Shown here: one piece after another, positions 50,845 to 62,400 of the stretch
Numbering within the stretch: position 1 is the first letter of the stretch
Layout: each line of letters opens with the position of its first letter
DNA from: Eurosta solidaginis
Taxonomy: Eukaryota > Arthropoda > Insecta > Diptera > Tephritidae
DNA length: 64,000 nt
Reading direction: 5' to 3'
Assembly (NCBI RefSeq): GCF_040869045.1
Contig: NC_090322.1
Coordinates: forward strand, 192,881,477-192,945,476
Made by a program: the position numbers and the translations under genes
Notes under the pieces: model-generated
Told to the model about the DNA's origin: nothing
What the model saw: the letters and a program-made list of their open reading frames with translations, nothing else
Database searches by the model: none

Positions 50845-53560
50845 GAGGGCCGTAGAGAGAAAATCCGGGCCCGGGACTAAACTATTTACGGGCCCCCTAT
50901 AAAAAATCCACTAATAAATTTGATTTACTTGAATTAATGACGTATCATTCATGAATCATTATTGATGGATTACATCAAAAAAATGGTTTGCCACATCAAC
51001 TAAATGATTTTTGGACTAAGAGCTGACAATAAAATTAACACAGAATATTTACTATTTATACTATTTTATTGTAACGTAGAAATAACATTCTCTTTTAGAA
51101 GCCACATATTCTTTCAAATAATCTGCTCTAGTTATTTGGTAACATTTTAATACATTTCTGATTAATTGAATGATGATTATAAATTTTAATTATTCAATAT
51201 AGAAAGTTCGAATATCAAAGAGTGGCTTTTCTTGCTTTTTTCGCTGCAAAATTTTTATAACAATATCAAAATGTAACTGTCTTGCCAAAATACCACAAAG
51301 CGTGGCAAGTCCTGAAACTCACTCTTGAGATGAACACGTTCTATGAAAGTTTTTGATTCTTGAAAGGACGCTGAAGGAACGTTCTGCACTAGCTACAGTG
51401 ACAGGTATAGTATAGTGCAAAAGATACGTAAAGCAACACAAATGTTGGGGAAAATCGTATACAGATTTTGACCATATGTAGATGACATTTATCAATTCCA
51501 ATGGTGACATACCTTTATCAACATTTGCTTCGTAAATGTGTTTCAAGTGAACTAATTCGCATTCTAAGCTTTGAGAAATGTCCGAATTGTATTCTTCGAC
51601 AAATTTTGCTGCGCTCGTCCGAACCGTAGTTTCATCCATGTCTTCAAATTGTCACAAAAAGGAAAACGTCTCGCTCAAATTTCTCATAGCTGCACATCGT
51701 TCAGTAATGCCAATGATTACCGAACCAACGATCACCAAAAATGTATTGTTTTTAAAATCAGACTCTGGATCATCCGTAATCATCTCACTTCCATTATCTT
51801 CAAAACGTCTTTTGGGTTTTCTCTTTCGAATGTCCGAAAACTTTGGCGAGATGTTCAATTTAATGGCAACTGTTTTTCATTCGTTTCAAATTGTTTCCCA
51901 TTGGTTCCTGATCAACTTCAAATCAGCTAATAAGGCATCTAGATGTCGGACCTCAACATCTATGGTGGCGTCTCTAGCTTGGAGGACCACGTTTCTTTCA
52001 TTAATGGTAGTCAGTATTTTGAACCAAATTGAGGACAGCAAGATATATTCTAACTTGTTGATGTACTTGAAAATGTCGGTAACATCGCCGTATGCTTGCG
52101 CAGTCAAATTTGGCTGAAAGACTATGACGGTACATTTTTTGAGGATGCCCATCGTTGTGGACTGCTGCTGAAAATAGTAAAACATTTTTGTACAACGTCT
52201 AAGAAAGTAATTGCAGCCGTACAACATTCTGCAGCATCAGCACCACATAAATTCAGACTGCGGGTTGGACAAGGCGAGTAATCTTTTAATGGTATTTCAT
52301 GTTTACCTAGAGTATGGCAAATTAAATCAGCGATTTCCTGACCAGTTTTTGGGTTACAATCCACGAAAGCCAAAAACCGTTCTTGAATTGTAAAAGTTGT
52401 TGCTTTCGAATTGAAATGGAGTTAGCAAAATGAACGTAGTCAACGTGACTAGCATCAGGCATAGCATCAACGATAATAGCAAAATACTTGGCTTTCTTGC
52501 CTTGATCTAATATAGTTCCCTCACGTGCTTTGCACAAATTTCTATAAACTAGTTCTAAATGTCTGGGGAAAGATAGTGAAGTTGTAAACGTTTTTGCTGC
52601 TGTTGTGAAATCCAAACCTTCTCCAAATGATCTCTAGGTATCGGATCATAATGGCTTATGAGATCTTAGATGCCCAAAAAATGTCTATTGTTGCGTTCAC
52701 CAATATATAAACCTTCGCCTTTGATAGCTAGGCCTCTTTCACCCAAAAATAGAATAGTGTCCAAAATTCTATATAACATGTCTTTCCACTTTTCAGTTTC
52801 AGTGATTAGCGGGTCATTGATAGGTGTATCAATTGTAGCCTCCTTTTGAATTAGATTTTGCAAAGATCGGCATTGAATATAACATTTTCATGTGATGGCA
52901 GTTTATCATATAGCTTCTTCCGTACCTGAAATTTCAAATATCCGCATAACAAATTTTAGGTCGATATTGGTTCTTAATAGGCGACATGATAGGCAATAAA
53001 AAGCATTGCTACTGGCACTCCACACTAACCAGTCACGCTCCACTTTCTCTCCATTTGGTAAGATTCTGTTTAACAACGAGGTAGGAAATGCCTCGTCATG
53101 ACAATCAGGTGGAAAAATAAGAGGACACTTTTGATGACCTCGTAGAATTATTTCGTTGACTTCTTCAGATCGCAAAAACTCATTATTCACGGTACCGATT
53201 CCGAAGTCGTTTAAATAATCTGGACTTTGATACAGTTGGTGGTATTGTTGGAAGACATTTTGAAGATGAACCTTCATCAGTGTCACCACGAAAACTTTAC
53301 GATTTCGGATTCATGTAAACATACATTTTTGTTGATATTTTTATTGTCTCCTCAGGTCCAGGCAAACAACCATTATCAATATTCCTTGCTTTTGAAATTC
53401 GGCTTAAAATTTGCACATGGAACAACTAAAGACTATCCTGAATTAAAAAAAAATGTCTTAGTACCTCTAAATGGCGGGCTCCCTGAGAAAACCCGGGCCC
53501 GGGGAAAACCCCCACACCCACCGCCCACCCCCCCCCCCCCCCCCCCTGTCGTCGGGCCTG
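50845..53560 (-). mobile_element. hAT transposon with ZMYM/TTF-type transposase, degenerate
   Basis: The left end GAGGGCCGTAGAGAG and the inverse of the right end, CAGGCCCGACGACAG, are imperfect TIRs. The flanks CGTATATA (50837-50844) and GGTATATA (53561-53568) match in 7 of 8 bases, an aged 8-bp duplication. Subterminal CCGGGCCCGGG palindromes sit near both ends (50866; 53488). A 19-base C run lies inside the right end (53528-53546). The 2.7-kb body is filled by a broken transposase gene on the minus strand. Confidence 0.85.
51210..53289 (-). pseudogene. hAT-family transposase (TTF zinc finger, DUF4371, dimerisation domain)
   Basis: Order on the minus strand: a TTF-type zinc finger (ERDWLVWSASSNAFYCLSCR, about 53045-52985); the DUF4371 start (KKAKYFAIIVDAMPDASHVD, about 52500-52440) and continuation (KTGQEIADLICHTLGKHEI; RSLNLCGADAAECC, 52350-52210); a TINERNVVLQARDATIDVEV stretch (about 51995-51935); and the C-terminal hAT dimerisation box (TIPVTVASAERSFSVLSRIK, about 51405-51345). 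That box runs on past an in-frame TGA at 51319 into VSGLATLCGILA. At least five frameshifts or stops separate these parts, so no active enzyme is expected. The family catalyses cut-and-paste DNA transposition. Confidence 0.92.
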
Positions 53561-53619
53561 GGTATATATATGGTATTTACAAGACTTGGACGAAGATAGA
53601 GAGTTAAAGCCAAATTAAA

Positions 53620-54015
53620 CTTCCTTAACCTTAACGCCATAATCGTAACCATACCCATATCCATAACCATCTCCAATGTGATCGAATAATGGTGCCTCAA
53701 CCTAAAAATCGTGAAAATTTCATAAAAATGAAGAAAACGCAAAAAGTGCCCAACATAAAAAAAAAATAAGTCTTTTAGCCATAAGGTATCCAAAACAATG
53801 AATAAAATCTACAAAAAGTTATTAAATTCACCAACTCAAATATTTTTAGGTTATGGATATGGCGAAAAATCAAAAACCAATTGGTTGGCTATGGTATGGT
53901 TATGGCGTTATGGTATGGCACCATTAATCGATTACATTGATTTCCATAAGGTAGGTTCGATCAGCTGTTTTATCTGGTTATGTTTTTATTGTTATAAGTC
54001 ACCATTAATTGGCCC
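53620..54015 (-). mobile_element. Truncated copy of the GGTTATGG foldback MITE
   Basis: It is the inverse of part of 13200-13600: AACCATACCCATATCC, CATCTCCAATGTGATCGA, CAATTGGTTGGCTATGG, CCATTAATCGATTACATTG, CAGCTGTTTTATCTGG. It ends at about 54015 with CACCATTAATTGGCC, directly joined to a Helitron 3' part. Confidence 0.7.
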
Positions 54016-54204
54016 CTTAGACGGAAATAGAGCAGAAGAAAAGAGACGGAAAGGGAGAAAGATACGCATAGAAAGAGAATGGCATGGGGAGGAGTGAATA
54101 AATGGTCAAGAAAAAGCGGGAGGGAGATTAAGAGGTAAACACTTCTTAAAACTTATGCAGATAGGCGAAAGTTAGGGCAGAACAACATCTGCCGGGTCCG
54201 CTAG
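54016..54204 (+). mobile_element. Helitron 3'-terminal fragment
   Basis: It has the same 3' end as 9104-10266: a purine-rich stretch, TATGCAGATAGGCGAAAGTT, then hairpin GGCAGA (54176-54181)/TCTGCC (54188-54193) and terminal CTAG (54201-54204) followed by T. The 5' half and tandem units are missing. Confidence 0.82.
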
Positions 54205-54280
54205 TGTAAAAATAAAATGTCTCTTGTTTCTTCTGTGAAATTTAAAATTTTCTTGGTTAAGGCGTCTGTGAATTAAGCTA

Positions 54281-54923
54281 CCCTTCAAAAAACGCGAGTA
54301 CTCCATAAATAATGTAAGGAATACTCCTTTGGGAGTATAGGAGTATTCCAAAACTAATCTGTATTCATACAAAAAATGTGCTCCAATTAACATTGCGATG
54401 TCCTAGGAGAGGAGTGAGTATTCCATAGAGTACATACGTGAGAGTACTTTCCAAAGTACTTTCACTGTAGTACTCCATGGAGTACCCACAGAGGATCATA
54501 TGCCAAAGTACTAAAGAGGAATTGTGTCGGAAAGAATTATCGGAATGAATTTAATTTAAAATGAATGTAAATGAAGAGTGGCAATACAACTTTTATATTT
54601 TTTACTACGAATAATCTTATGTTATTTAGCATTTGCGTGAATAAAGAAACTAATATATCTCTATACTATTGTATGTATACATAAAACCAGTGCGCGTTTG
54701 CTTTTATCAGAGTTGCCATAGTAAAATTTTATTATCAGTTATTTGTATGCAATATTTTACTCTTGGCAACTCTGTTCGATCGTCATCATGTCGTGATCAC
54801 GGTCGTTAAAAAACGACCAATGATCGGCTGATGGTGGTCCGCAAACGCATTGCAAAGGAGTATTGTTAGAGTACTCCAACATGAAGAAAATGGAACACGT
54901 AATCCAACAATTTTTGCAGGGTA
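54281..54923. mobile_element. Small TIR element with AGTACTC arrays
   Basis: The left TACCCTTCAAAAAACGCG (54280) mirrors the right end TTGTTGGATT-type ...AATTTTTGCAGGGTA (to about 54923). GAGTACTCC and AGTATTCC words, and their reverse, occur about a dozen times at 54295-54515 and again at 54857-54880. It is non-coding. The target duplication is not resolved. Confidence 0.6.
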
Positions 54924-55057
54924 TAACGATATGTCCTTATGTATGTATATACGTTTGTGTGTAGCCATTAGCAAGTATGAATAATAATACAGTACCGTTA
55001 TGTTAATGCATAAAATTTGTGTCATCGACAACAATCAACCCAACTAAAGAAACAATA
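54924..55057. other. Unassigned flank
   Basis: Short AT-rich stretch, nothing recognised. Confidence 0.4.
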
Positions 55058-57220
55058 ACAAGTAAAAACAAGTAAGGACGGGAGTATAAAATAAAAAATG
55101 GCAAAAAACCCCCTTATCTGAACGATCGGTTGTATGGATATATATTATATATAGCTCCGATCGAAACGATTTTTACAGGAAATCTTCTATGATATATTAG
55201 AATATATATCACCAAGTATCACGTTTTTATATTGGAAACTAAGGGAGAAATGGCCAAAAACCTTTTTATCTGAACGATCGGTTGTATGGGATAGGTATAC
55301 ACTATATACATAGGCTGCGATCAAAGTGATTTCTTCAGGAAATCTTCTATGATATATTAGAATAAATATCACCAAATTTAACGTTTTTATATTGGAAATT
55401 AAGGGAGAAATGGCTAAAAATCTTTCTATCTGAACGATCGGTTGTATGGGATATATATTATATATAGCTTCGATCGAAATGATTTTTTCATGAAATCTTC
55501 TATGATATATTAATATAAGTTCATGTGTTTTACAAGGAAGTCCTTCCAATCCCATGGTTATGTTATTGGCGACTATGTAATCAAGCAAGTAACTAATTTT
55601 ATTGATTTAGGCGTTACAATGGATCCAAAACTCGATTTTAAACTTCATATTGAATCTTGCGTGCATAGCGCTGAAGGTACTTTGGCTTTCGTTAAACGTT
55701 GGTCTAAAGAATTCAATGACCTATACGTTACAAAAACTCTTTTATATCATTGGTCAGGCCTACTTTGGAATACGCTTCAATAATTTGGAATCCGCGTTAT
55801 CAGGTTCATTCTGACAAGCTGGAATCGGTCCAGAAACAATGTTTGCTTTTCGCTTTAAAACACTTACCATGGGATCCTTCTAAAAATCTTCCGCCCTATT
55901 GCAGCCGATTAAAACGAATACAGCTGCCCACATTGCAGAGCCGCAGGGAGATGCTTGGTGTCTTATTTATTGTAAAACTAATAAATAGTTCATTTTTGCT
56001 TGGTGAAATTAATTTTAACGTTCCTATAAGGCCATCTAGACATTTTCAATCAATTTTTGTAGCTACATGCAGGTCGAATTATGAAATGCACGAACCACTT
56101 CGCTGTTTATGTCGTGATTTTAATAAACACTGTAAAAATTTAGACGTCTGCGACTCGTTTCTTGGTATTAAAAAATACCTTTTAACTACATTAAATTTGT
56201 AATTCGAAATGAAGCAAAGAACGCTAAACCGTAATAATACTGTTCAACCCTCTGTTTCAAATATGAAGTACCAGTTACTTGAAACTTGTTGGCAAAATTG
56301 CGTTGTGATCATTATTTTTATATGTATGTAATGAAATTCTGTATAAATTATATTCTGTATATATTTTACCTACTATTAATTTGCTCTATTGTCAATTTCA
56401 TAAATTATTATTTAATAGCTCCTCACGAGTACATTTTAACACATTTACATTTTAACTTTTGCTTACTTCTAAGTTTATAATTGAAATTGTCAAGCGTTTA
56501 ATTAAATACTGTTTAAATATTAAACTATTAAATATTAAAATTGATGACTGTTTATGCTGTTTACATCGTGTATTACATCTGTGAATTAAGTGTCGGTATA
56601 TTTGGTCTGTTTAATTGTTTAATTTGTAGACTGATAAATAAATAAATTAAAAAAATAAAATAAATAAAAATAAAATTAGAATAAATATCGCCAAGTTTAA
56701 GGTTTTATATTGGAAATTAAAAGCGAAATTGCCAAAAATCTTTTTATCTGAACGATCAGTTGTATGGGATATATACTATATATAGCTCCGATCAAAGTGA
56801 TTTTTTCAGAAAATCTTCTGTGATATATTAAAATATATATCACCGAGTTTCACGTTTATACTTTCTAAATTGCGGCAGGAATGACAAAAGTCGTCTTATC
56901 CGAACGATCGGTTGTATGGGAGATATATGTTATAGTGGTCCGATCCTACCGCATCCGACAAATATTTAATATAATACAAAAAAACATCCTTGTGCCAAAT
57001 TTCATTGAGATATCTCAAAATTTGAGGGACTAGTTTGCGTTCAAACAGACAGACGGACGGACGGACAGACGGACATGGCTATATCAACTCAGTTCGTCGC
57101 CCTGATCAATTCGGTATACTTAATGGTGAGTCTATCTTCTATATTTCTCAACGTTACAAACATCGGACCAAAGTTAATATACCATTTCATGTTCATGAAA
57201 GGTATAATGATTATTACATC
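55058..57220 (+). repeat. Family C dispersed repeat with ~155-bp tandem units
   Basis: It begins AACAAGTAAGGACGGGAGTAT (55068). Units containing TCTGAACGATCGGTTGTATG, ATATATAGCTCCGATC, GAAATCTTCTATGATATATT and TATATTGGAAA occur at 55117, 55269, 55429, 56747 and 56899, spaced 152-160 bp. It ends with an (ACGG)n-like run, ACATGGCTATATCAACTCAG (57052-57092) and TTAATATACCATTTCATG...AAGGTATAATG (57172-57212). It is split by the LINE at 55517-56680. The left end and the ACGG...ACATGGCT part are shared with family A. Confidence 0.75.
55517..56680 (+). pseudogene. LINE 3' fragment (reverse transcriptase thumb, C-terminus and UTR)
   Basis: The plus strand reads VIKQVTNFIDLGVTMDPKLD, HIESCVHSAEGTLAFVKRWS, then after a frameshift near 55752 VRPTLEYASIIWNPRYQVHS, ESVQKQCLLFALKHLPW and so on to a stop at 56200. 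This is the post-catalytic part of a jockey/CR1-like polymerase; YADD and everything upstream are missing. An AT-rich 3' UTR ends in AAATAAAT/AATAAAATAAATA repeats (56635-56680). It interrupts a family C unit. Confidence 0.82.
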
Positions 57221-59423
57221 CCAGTATTTGTGATAAAGATGTGTTAGCGAGGATTGTATTAAGTTGATAGAGATATTCATATTTACGTAGATGTATAGCT
57301 ATATATAAATATGCGTACGATTATGTAAATATGCGTACGACTATGTCTTTTGAGTACCAATTTCAAATATACATTCAAACATTTATTTTCCAACATATTA
57401 ATCTCACATGCCATACAAAAAACCCATTGGGAAAACAAGCATTTGAATAGTTTAAAAGTGGACAGCCTGAAAATATGTTATCATTTATTGCAACGATATA
57501 CCTTCAATAAGACTTTTTCCATGTTTTTCTTTTTTTCTCAATTCTTCTTTGAAGGTAAAGTCGATTTTCCCATTCTGCTTGGGTGTGAATAGGGATAGAA
57601 TCTGCCTTAGAATGTACCTTTATTCCTTGCCAAAATGTTCATATTAACCTAAATTTCGTACAGCTAATAACCACTACAATAATCTACAAGGTACGCCCTT
57701 GATATCACAGAAAGGGCCGTTAACGTTCCGGTTAACTTTTCTCCCGCATGATCTATGGGTTATCTTCTTGTGGCACTGTGCGAACCAGGACGGGTATGAT
57801 AAATAATATATAGAGCGTTATCGTTTTTCGTCGAGGGAAGACTTTACTTCGTTCTCCGGAGGATAACGTTTTACAAATAGACGAAGTCTTTTGCAGTTTT
57901 TGGACTGTCACATTGTCTGAAGCCTCGGTTGATTTGAAAAAGCTCGTTTAGGTCGTTCCCAATCCTTGAGGATACAATAGTGCTGATGAGTGTAATTTGA
58001 CAAGGCACGAAACTTTAATTCAGATATACCAGCACACAGGAAACTCCGTTTAGAGCACTCTGGAGCTTTAAAGGCTACAAATGGATTGCGCTTACAAAAT
58101 CTTTTGTTATACGCCTCCTCGAAGATTTGACCTGTAGTCAAAATCAGCATCAATGACTGGACACTATCGGTTTTTTGACCCAGGACTGCAGTATTTCGCA
58201 CAATAATGACCAGGCTGTGTCCAATGTATTTCGTACTGATTAGGTATCGCATTTCTCATAATTTGTTCCAATCAAGAGGCATGCGTTCGTCCAACTATAT
58301 TTTACACAAGAGTGCAATATATATTGCTCTAAACTTTTTGCATCCGCCTTTGAACAGACATCTTGTTATGTCTGTGTAAATAAATGCGTGTAAAAATAGT
58401 TCAAGGTAATCTAGAGCGCAGTTTTCTATGCAGATCACCCTCGATTTAACGGCTGTTGAGTTATAAGCTTTATTTGCTCCTTTCCTGTACCAATTTTTAG
58501 CGCTCTAGCTGAATTCTCAATGGTTTTGAACTCCGATTAGAATGCGCTGGGGCAGTCAGCTAATACAAATATGGGAGCTCCATATTTTCAAGTTTGTATT
58601 ACTTATCTGTAAGCCTCAATTTTAATGAAATGCGTTTGGTAAAGCTATCACATAGTACTACCAGTCTTTCTTCATTAAATATGGCCTAAACTTAAGGATC
58701 TTGTAGCCTCTGTTGAATGAAAGAAATTCCATTTCGGTCGGCTGACAGGCAATCTTCATGGCTGGGTAGGCCAGTTTTTCCGATCGTTAGCGTCTGGAGA
58801 CATCAGAAAGTACATTTAACAGGGGAACAAAAATCAAAAGAAGACAGTTGCCGTACCCATGCCGCTATAAGGTAACAGCAACCAGTGAGATGGCGCCTGA
58901 TTTTGGCGCCGGTTATGGAAGCAGATTTATCGATACCGATTTGGATAAGGCCAATGTATGCAAGAGAATGAAGATGCTTCGTATCAAGCAAAAAAGGTTT
59001 GGGATCACTTTAATCCAGGCTAAGAACGAAGAAGCAGCTGAAACGCTTTGCTGGAGATCTAAACTCGTTCAAACGGCTAACAGCCTACTAAGTACCGAAA
59101 GTAATTGAGCATATTACATTTTTCCTACCGGGAGCAGAAAAGGTGTGTTTATTCATCAAACACGTTTGCAAGTGTATGCGTGGGTTAGCGAAAGTATGGA
59201 CTTCAACGTTGCCGTTGCTTCAATACAGATGATGGCGTTTTGGTTGGTATAAAATTTTAATTACATAATTTAGATGTTACTAGACTATTGTTACATAAAT
59301 TATGATAAATGCTTGCGGCTTGGCTAAAACTTTGTTTGTTTATAGCTTACCAATGTGAGGAATATGCCAAATGAATAAACCGAATGATTTTATGCTTTAA
59401 TTACAATTATAACTTTAATGAAA
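57221..59423. other. ~2.2 kb without recognised gene
   Basis: Possible single-copy DNA. Frames at 57908-58252 (minus, 114 codons) and 58848-59108 (plus, 86 codons, MPYPCRYKVTATSEMAPDF onward) have no domain I recognise, no splice partner and no supporting composition. Parts may be relics. Confidence 0.4.
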
Positions 59424-62400
59424 AAACAAGTAAGGAAGGCTAAGTTCGGGTGTAACCGAACATTACATACTCAGTTGAGAGCTATGGAGACAAAATAAGG
59501 GAAATCACCATGTAGGAAAATGGACCTAGGGTAGCCCTGGAATGTGGTTGTATGACATGTATATCAAATGGAAGGTATTAAAGAGTATTTTAAGAGAGAG
59601 TTCTATTGATGGACGCCATTTAGGGATATCGCCATAAAGGTGGACCAGGGCTGACTCTAGAATTTGTTTGTACGATATGGGTATCAAATGAAAGGTGTTA
59701 CTGAGCATTTTAAGAGGGAGTGGGCCTTAGGTCTATCGGTGGACGCCTTTTCGAGATATCGCCATTAAGGTGGACTAGGGGTGACTCTAGAATGTGTTTG
59801 TACGATATGGGTATCAAAGGTGGTAATGAGTATTTTAAAAGGGAATGGGCTTTAGTTCTATAGGTGAACGCCTTTTCGAGAAATCGCCATAAAGGTGGAC
59901 TAGGGGTGACTCTAGAATATATTTGTACGATATGGGTATCGAATGAAAGCTGTTAATGAGTATTTTGAAAAGGAGTGATCCTTAGTTCCATAGGTCGACG
60001 CCGTTTCGAGATATCGCCATAAAGGTGGACCAGGGGTGTCTCTAGAATGTGTTTGTACGATATGAGAATCAAATGAAAGGTGCTACTGAGCATTTTAAGA
60101 GGGAGTGGGCATTAGGTCTATAGGTGGACGCCTTTTCGAGATATCGCCATTGGGGTTGGCCAGAAGTGACTCTAGAATGTGTTTGTACGATATGGGTATC
60201 AAATGAAAGGTGGTAATGAGTATTTTAAAAGGGAGTAATCCTTAGTTCAATAGGTGGACGCCTTTTCGAGAAATCGCCATAAAGGTGGACCAGGGGTGAC
60301 TCTAGAATATGTTTGTACGATATGGGTATCGAATGAAAGCTGTTAATGAGTATTTTGAAAAGGAGTGATCCTTAGTTCCATAGGTCGACGCCGTTTCGAG
60401 ATATCGCCATAAAGGTGGACCAAGGGTGTCTCTAGAATGTGTTTGTACGATATGAGAATCAAATGAAAGGTGTTACTGAGCATTTTAAGAGGGAGTGGGC
60501 ATTAGGTCTATAGGTGGACGCCTTTTCGAGATATCGCCATTAGGGTGGGCCAGAGGTGACTCTAGAATGTTTGTACGATATGGGTATCAAACGAAAAGTG
60601 TTACTGAGCATTTTAAGAGGGAGTGGGCATTAGGTCTATCGGTGGACGCCTTTTCGAGATATCGCCATTAAGGTGGACTAGGGGTGACTCTAGAATGTGT
60701 TTGTACGATATGGGTATCAAAGGTGGTAATGAGTATTTTAAAAGGGAATGGGCTTTAGTTCTATAGGTGAACGCCTTTTCGAGAAATCGCCATAAAGGTG
60801 GACCAGGGGTGACTCTAGAATGTTTGTACGATATGGGTATCAAACGAAAGGTGTTACTGAGCATTTTAAGAGGGAGTGGGCATTAGGTCTATAGGTGGAC
60901 GCCTTTTCGAGATATCGCCATTAGGGTTGGCCAGAAGTGACTCTAGAATGTGTTTGTACGATATGGGTATCAAATGAAAGGTGGTAATGAGTATTTTAAA
61001 AGGGAGTAATCCTTAGTTCAATAGGTGGACGCCTTTTCGAGATATCGCCATAAAGGTGGACCAAAGGTGTTACTGAGCATTTCAAGAGAGTGTGGGCATT
61101 AGGTCTATAGGTGGACGTCTTTTCGAGATATCGCCATTAGGGTGGGCCAGGGGTGACTCTAGAATGCTTGTACGATATGGGTATGAAACGAAAGGTGTTA
61201 CTGAGCATTTTAAGAGGGAGTGGACATTAGGTCTATAGGTGGACGCCTTTTCGAGATATCGCCATTAGGGTGGGCCAGGGGTGACTCTAGAATGTTTGTA
61301 CGATATGGGTATCAAACGAAAGGTGTTACTGAGCATTTTAAGAGGGAGTGGACATTAGGTCTATAGGTGGACGCCTTTTCGAGATACCGCCATTAGGGTG
61401 GGCCAGGGGTGACTCTAGAATGTTTGTACGATATGGGTATCAAACGAAAGGTGTTACTGAGCATTTTAATAGGGAGTGGGCATTAGGTCTATAGGTGGAC
61501 GCCTTTTCGAGATATCGCTATTAGGGTGGGCCAGGGGTGACTCTAGAATGTTTGTACGATATGGGTATCAAACGAAAGGTGTTACTGAGCATTTTAATAG
61601 GGAGGGGGCATTAGGTCTATAGGTGGACGCCTTTTCGAGATATCGCCATTAGGGTGGGCCAGGGGTGACTCTAGAATGTGTTTGTACGATATGGATATCA
61701 AATTAAAGGTATTAATGAGGGTTTTAAAAGCGAGTGGCCCTTAGATGTATATGTGAAGGCGTTCTCGGGATATCGACCAAAATGTGGACCAGGTGATCCA
61801 GAAAATCATCTGTCGGGTACTGCTAATTTATTTATATATGGAATACCACTAACAGTATTCCTGCCAAGATTCCAAGGGCTGTTGATTTCGCCTTGTAGAA
61901 CTTTTTCATTTTCTTCTACTTAATATGGTAGGTGTCACACCCATTTTACAAAGTTTTTTCCAAAGTTATATTTTGCGTCAATAAACCAATCCAGTTACAA
62001 TGTTTCATCCCTTTTTTCGTATTTGGTATAGAATTATGGCATTTTTTTATTTTTCGTAATTTTCGATATCGATAAAGTGGGCGTGGTTATGGTCGGATTT
62101 CGGCCATTTTTTATATCGAGATAAAGTGAGTTCAGATAAGTACGTGTGCTAAGTTTAGTAAAGATATATCGATTTTTGCTCAAGTTATTGTGTTAACGGC
62201 CGAGCGGAAGGACAGACGGTGGACTGTGTATAAAAACTGGGCGTGGCTTCAACCGATTTCGCCCTTTTTCACAGAAAACAGTTATCGTCCTAGGAGCCAA
62301 GCCTCTACCAAATTTCACAAGGATTGGTTAATTTTTGTGCGACTTATGGAATTAAAAGCATCCTAGACAAATTAAATGAAAAAGGGCGGAGCCATGCCCA

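Noticed and set aside
57908..58252. Host gene on the minus strand (114 codons)
   Set aside because: No recognisable domain, no coding composition and no splice partners on either side.
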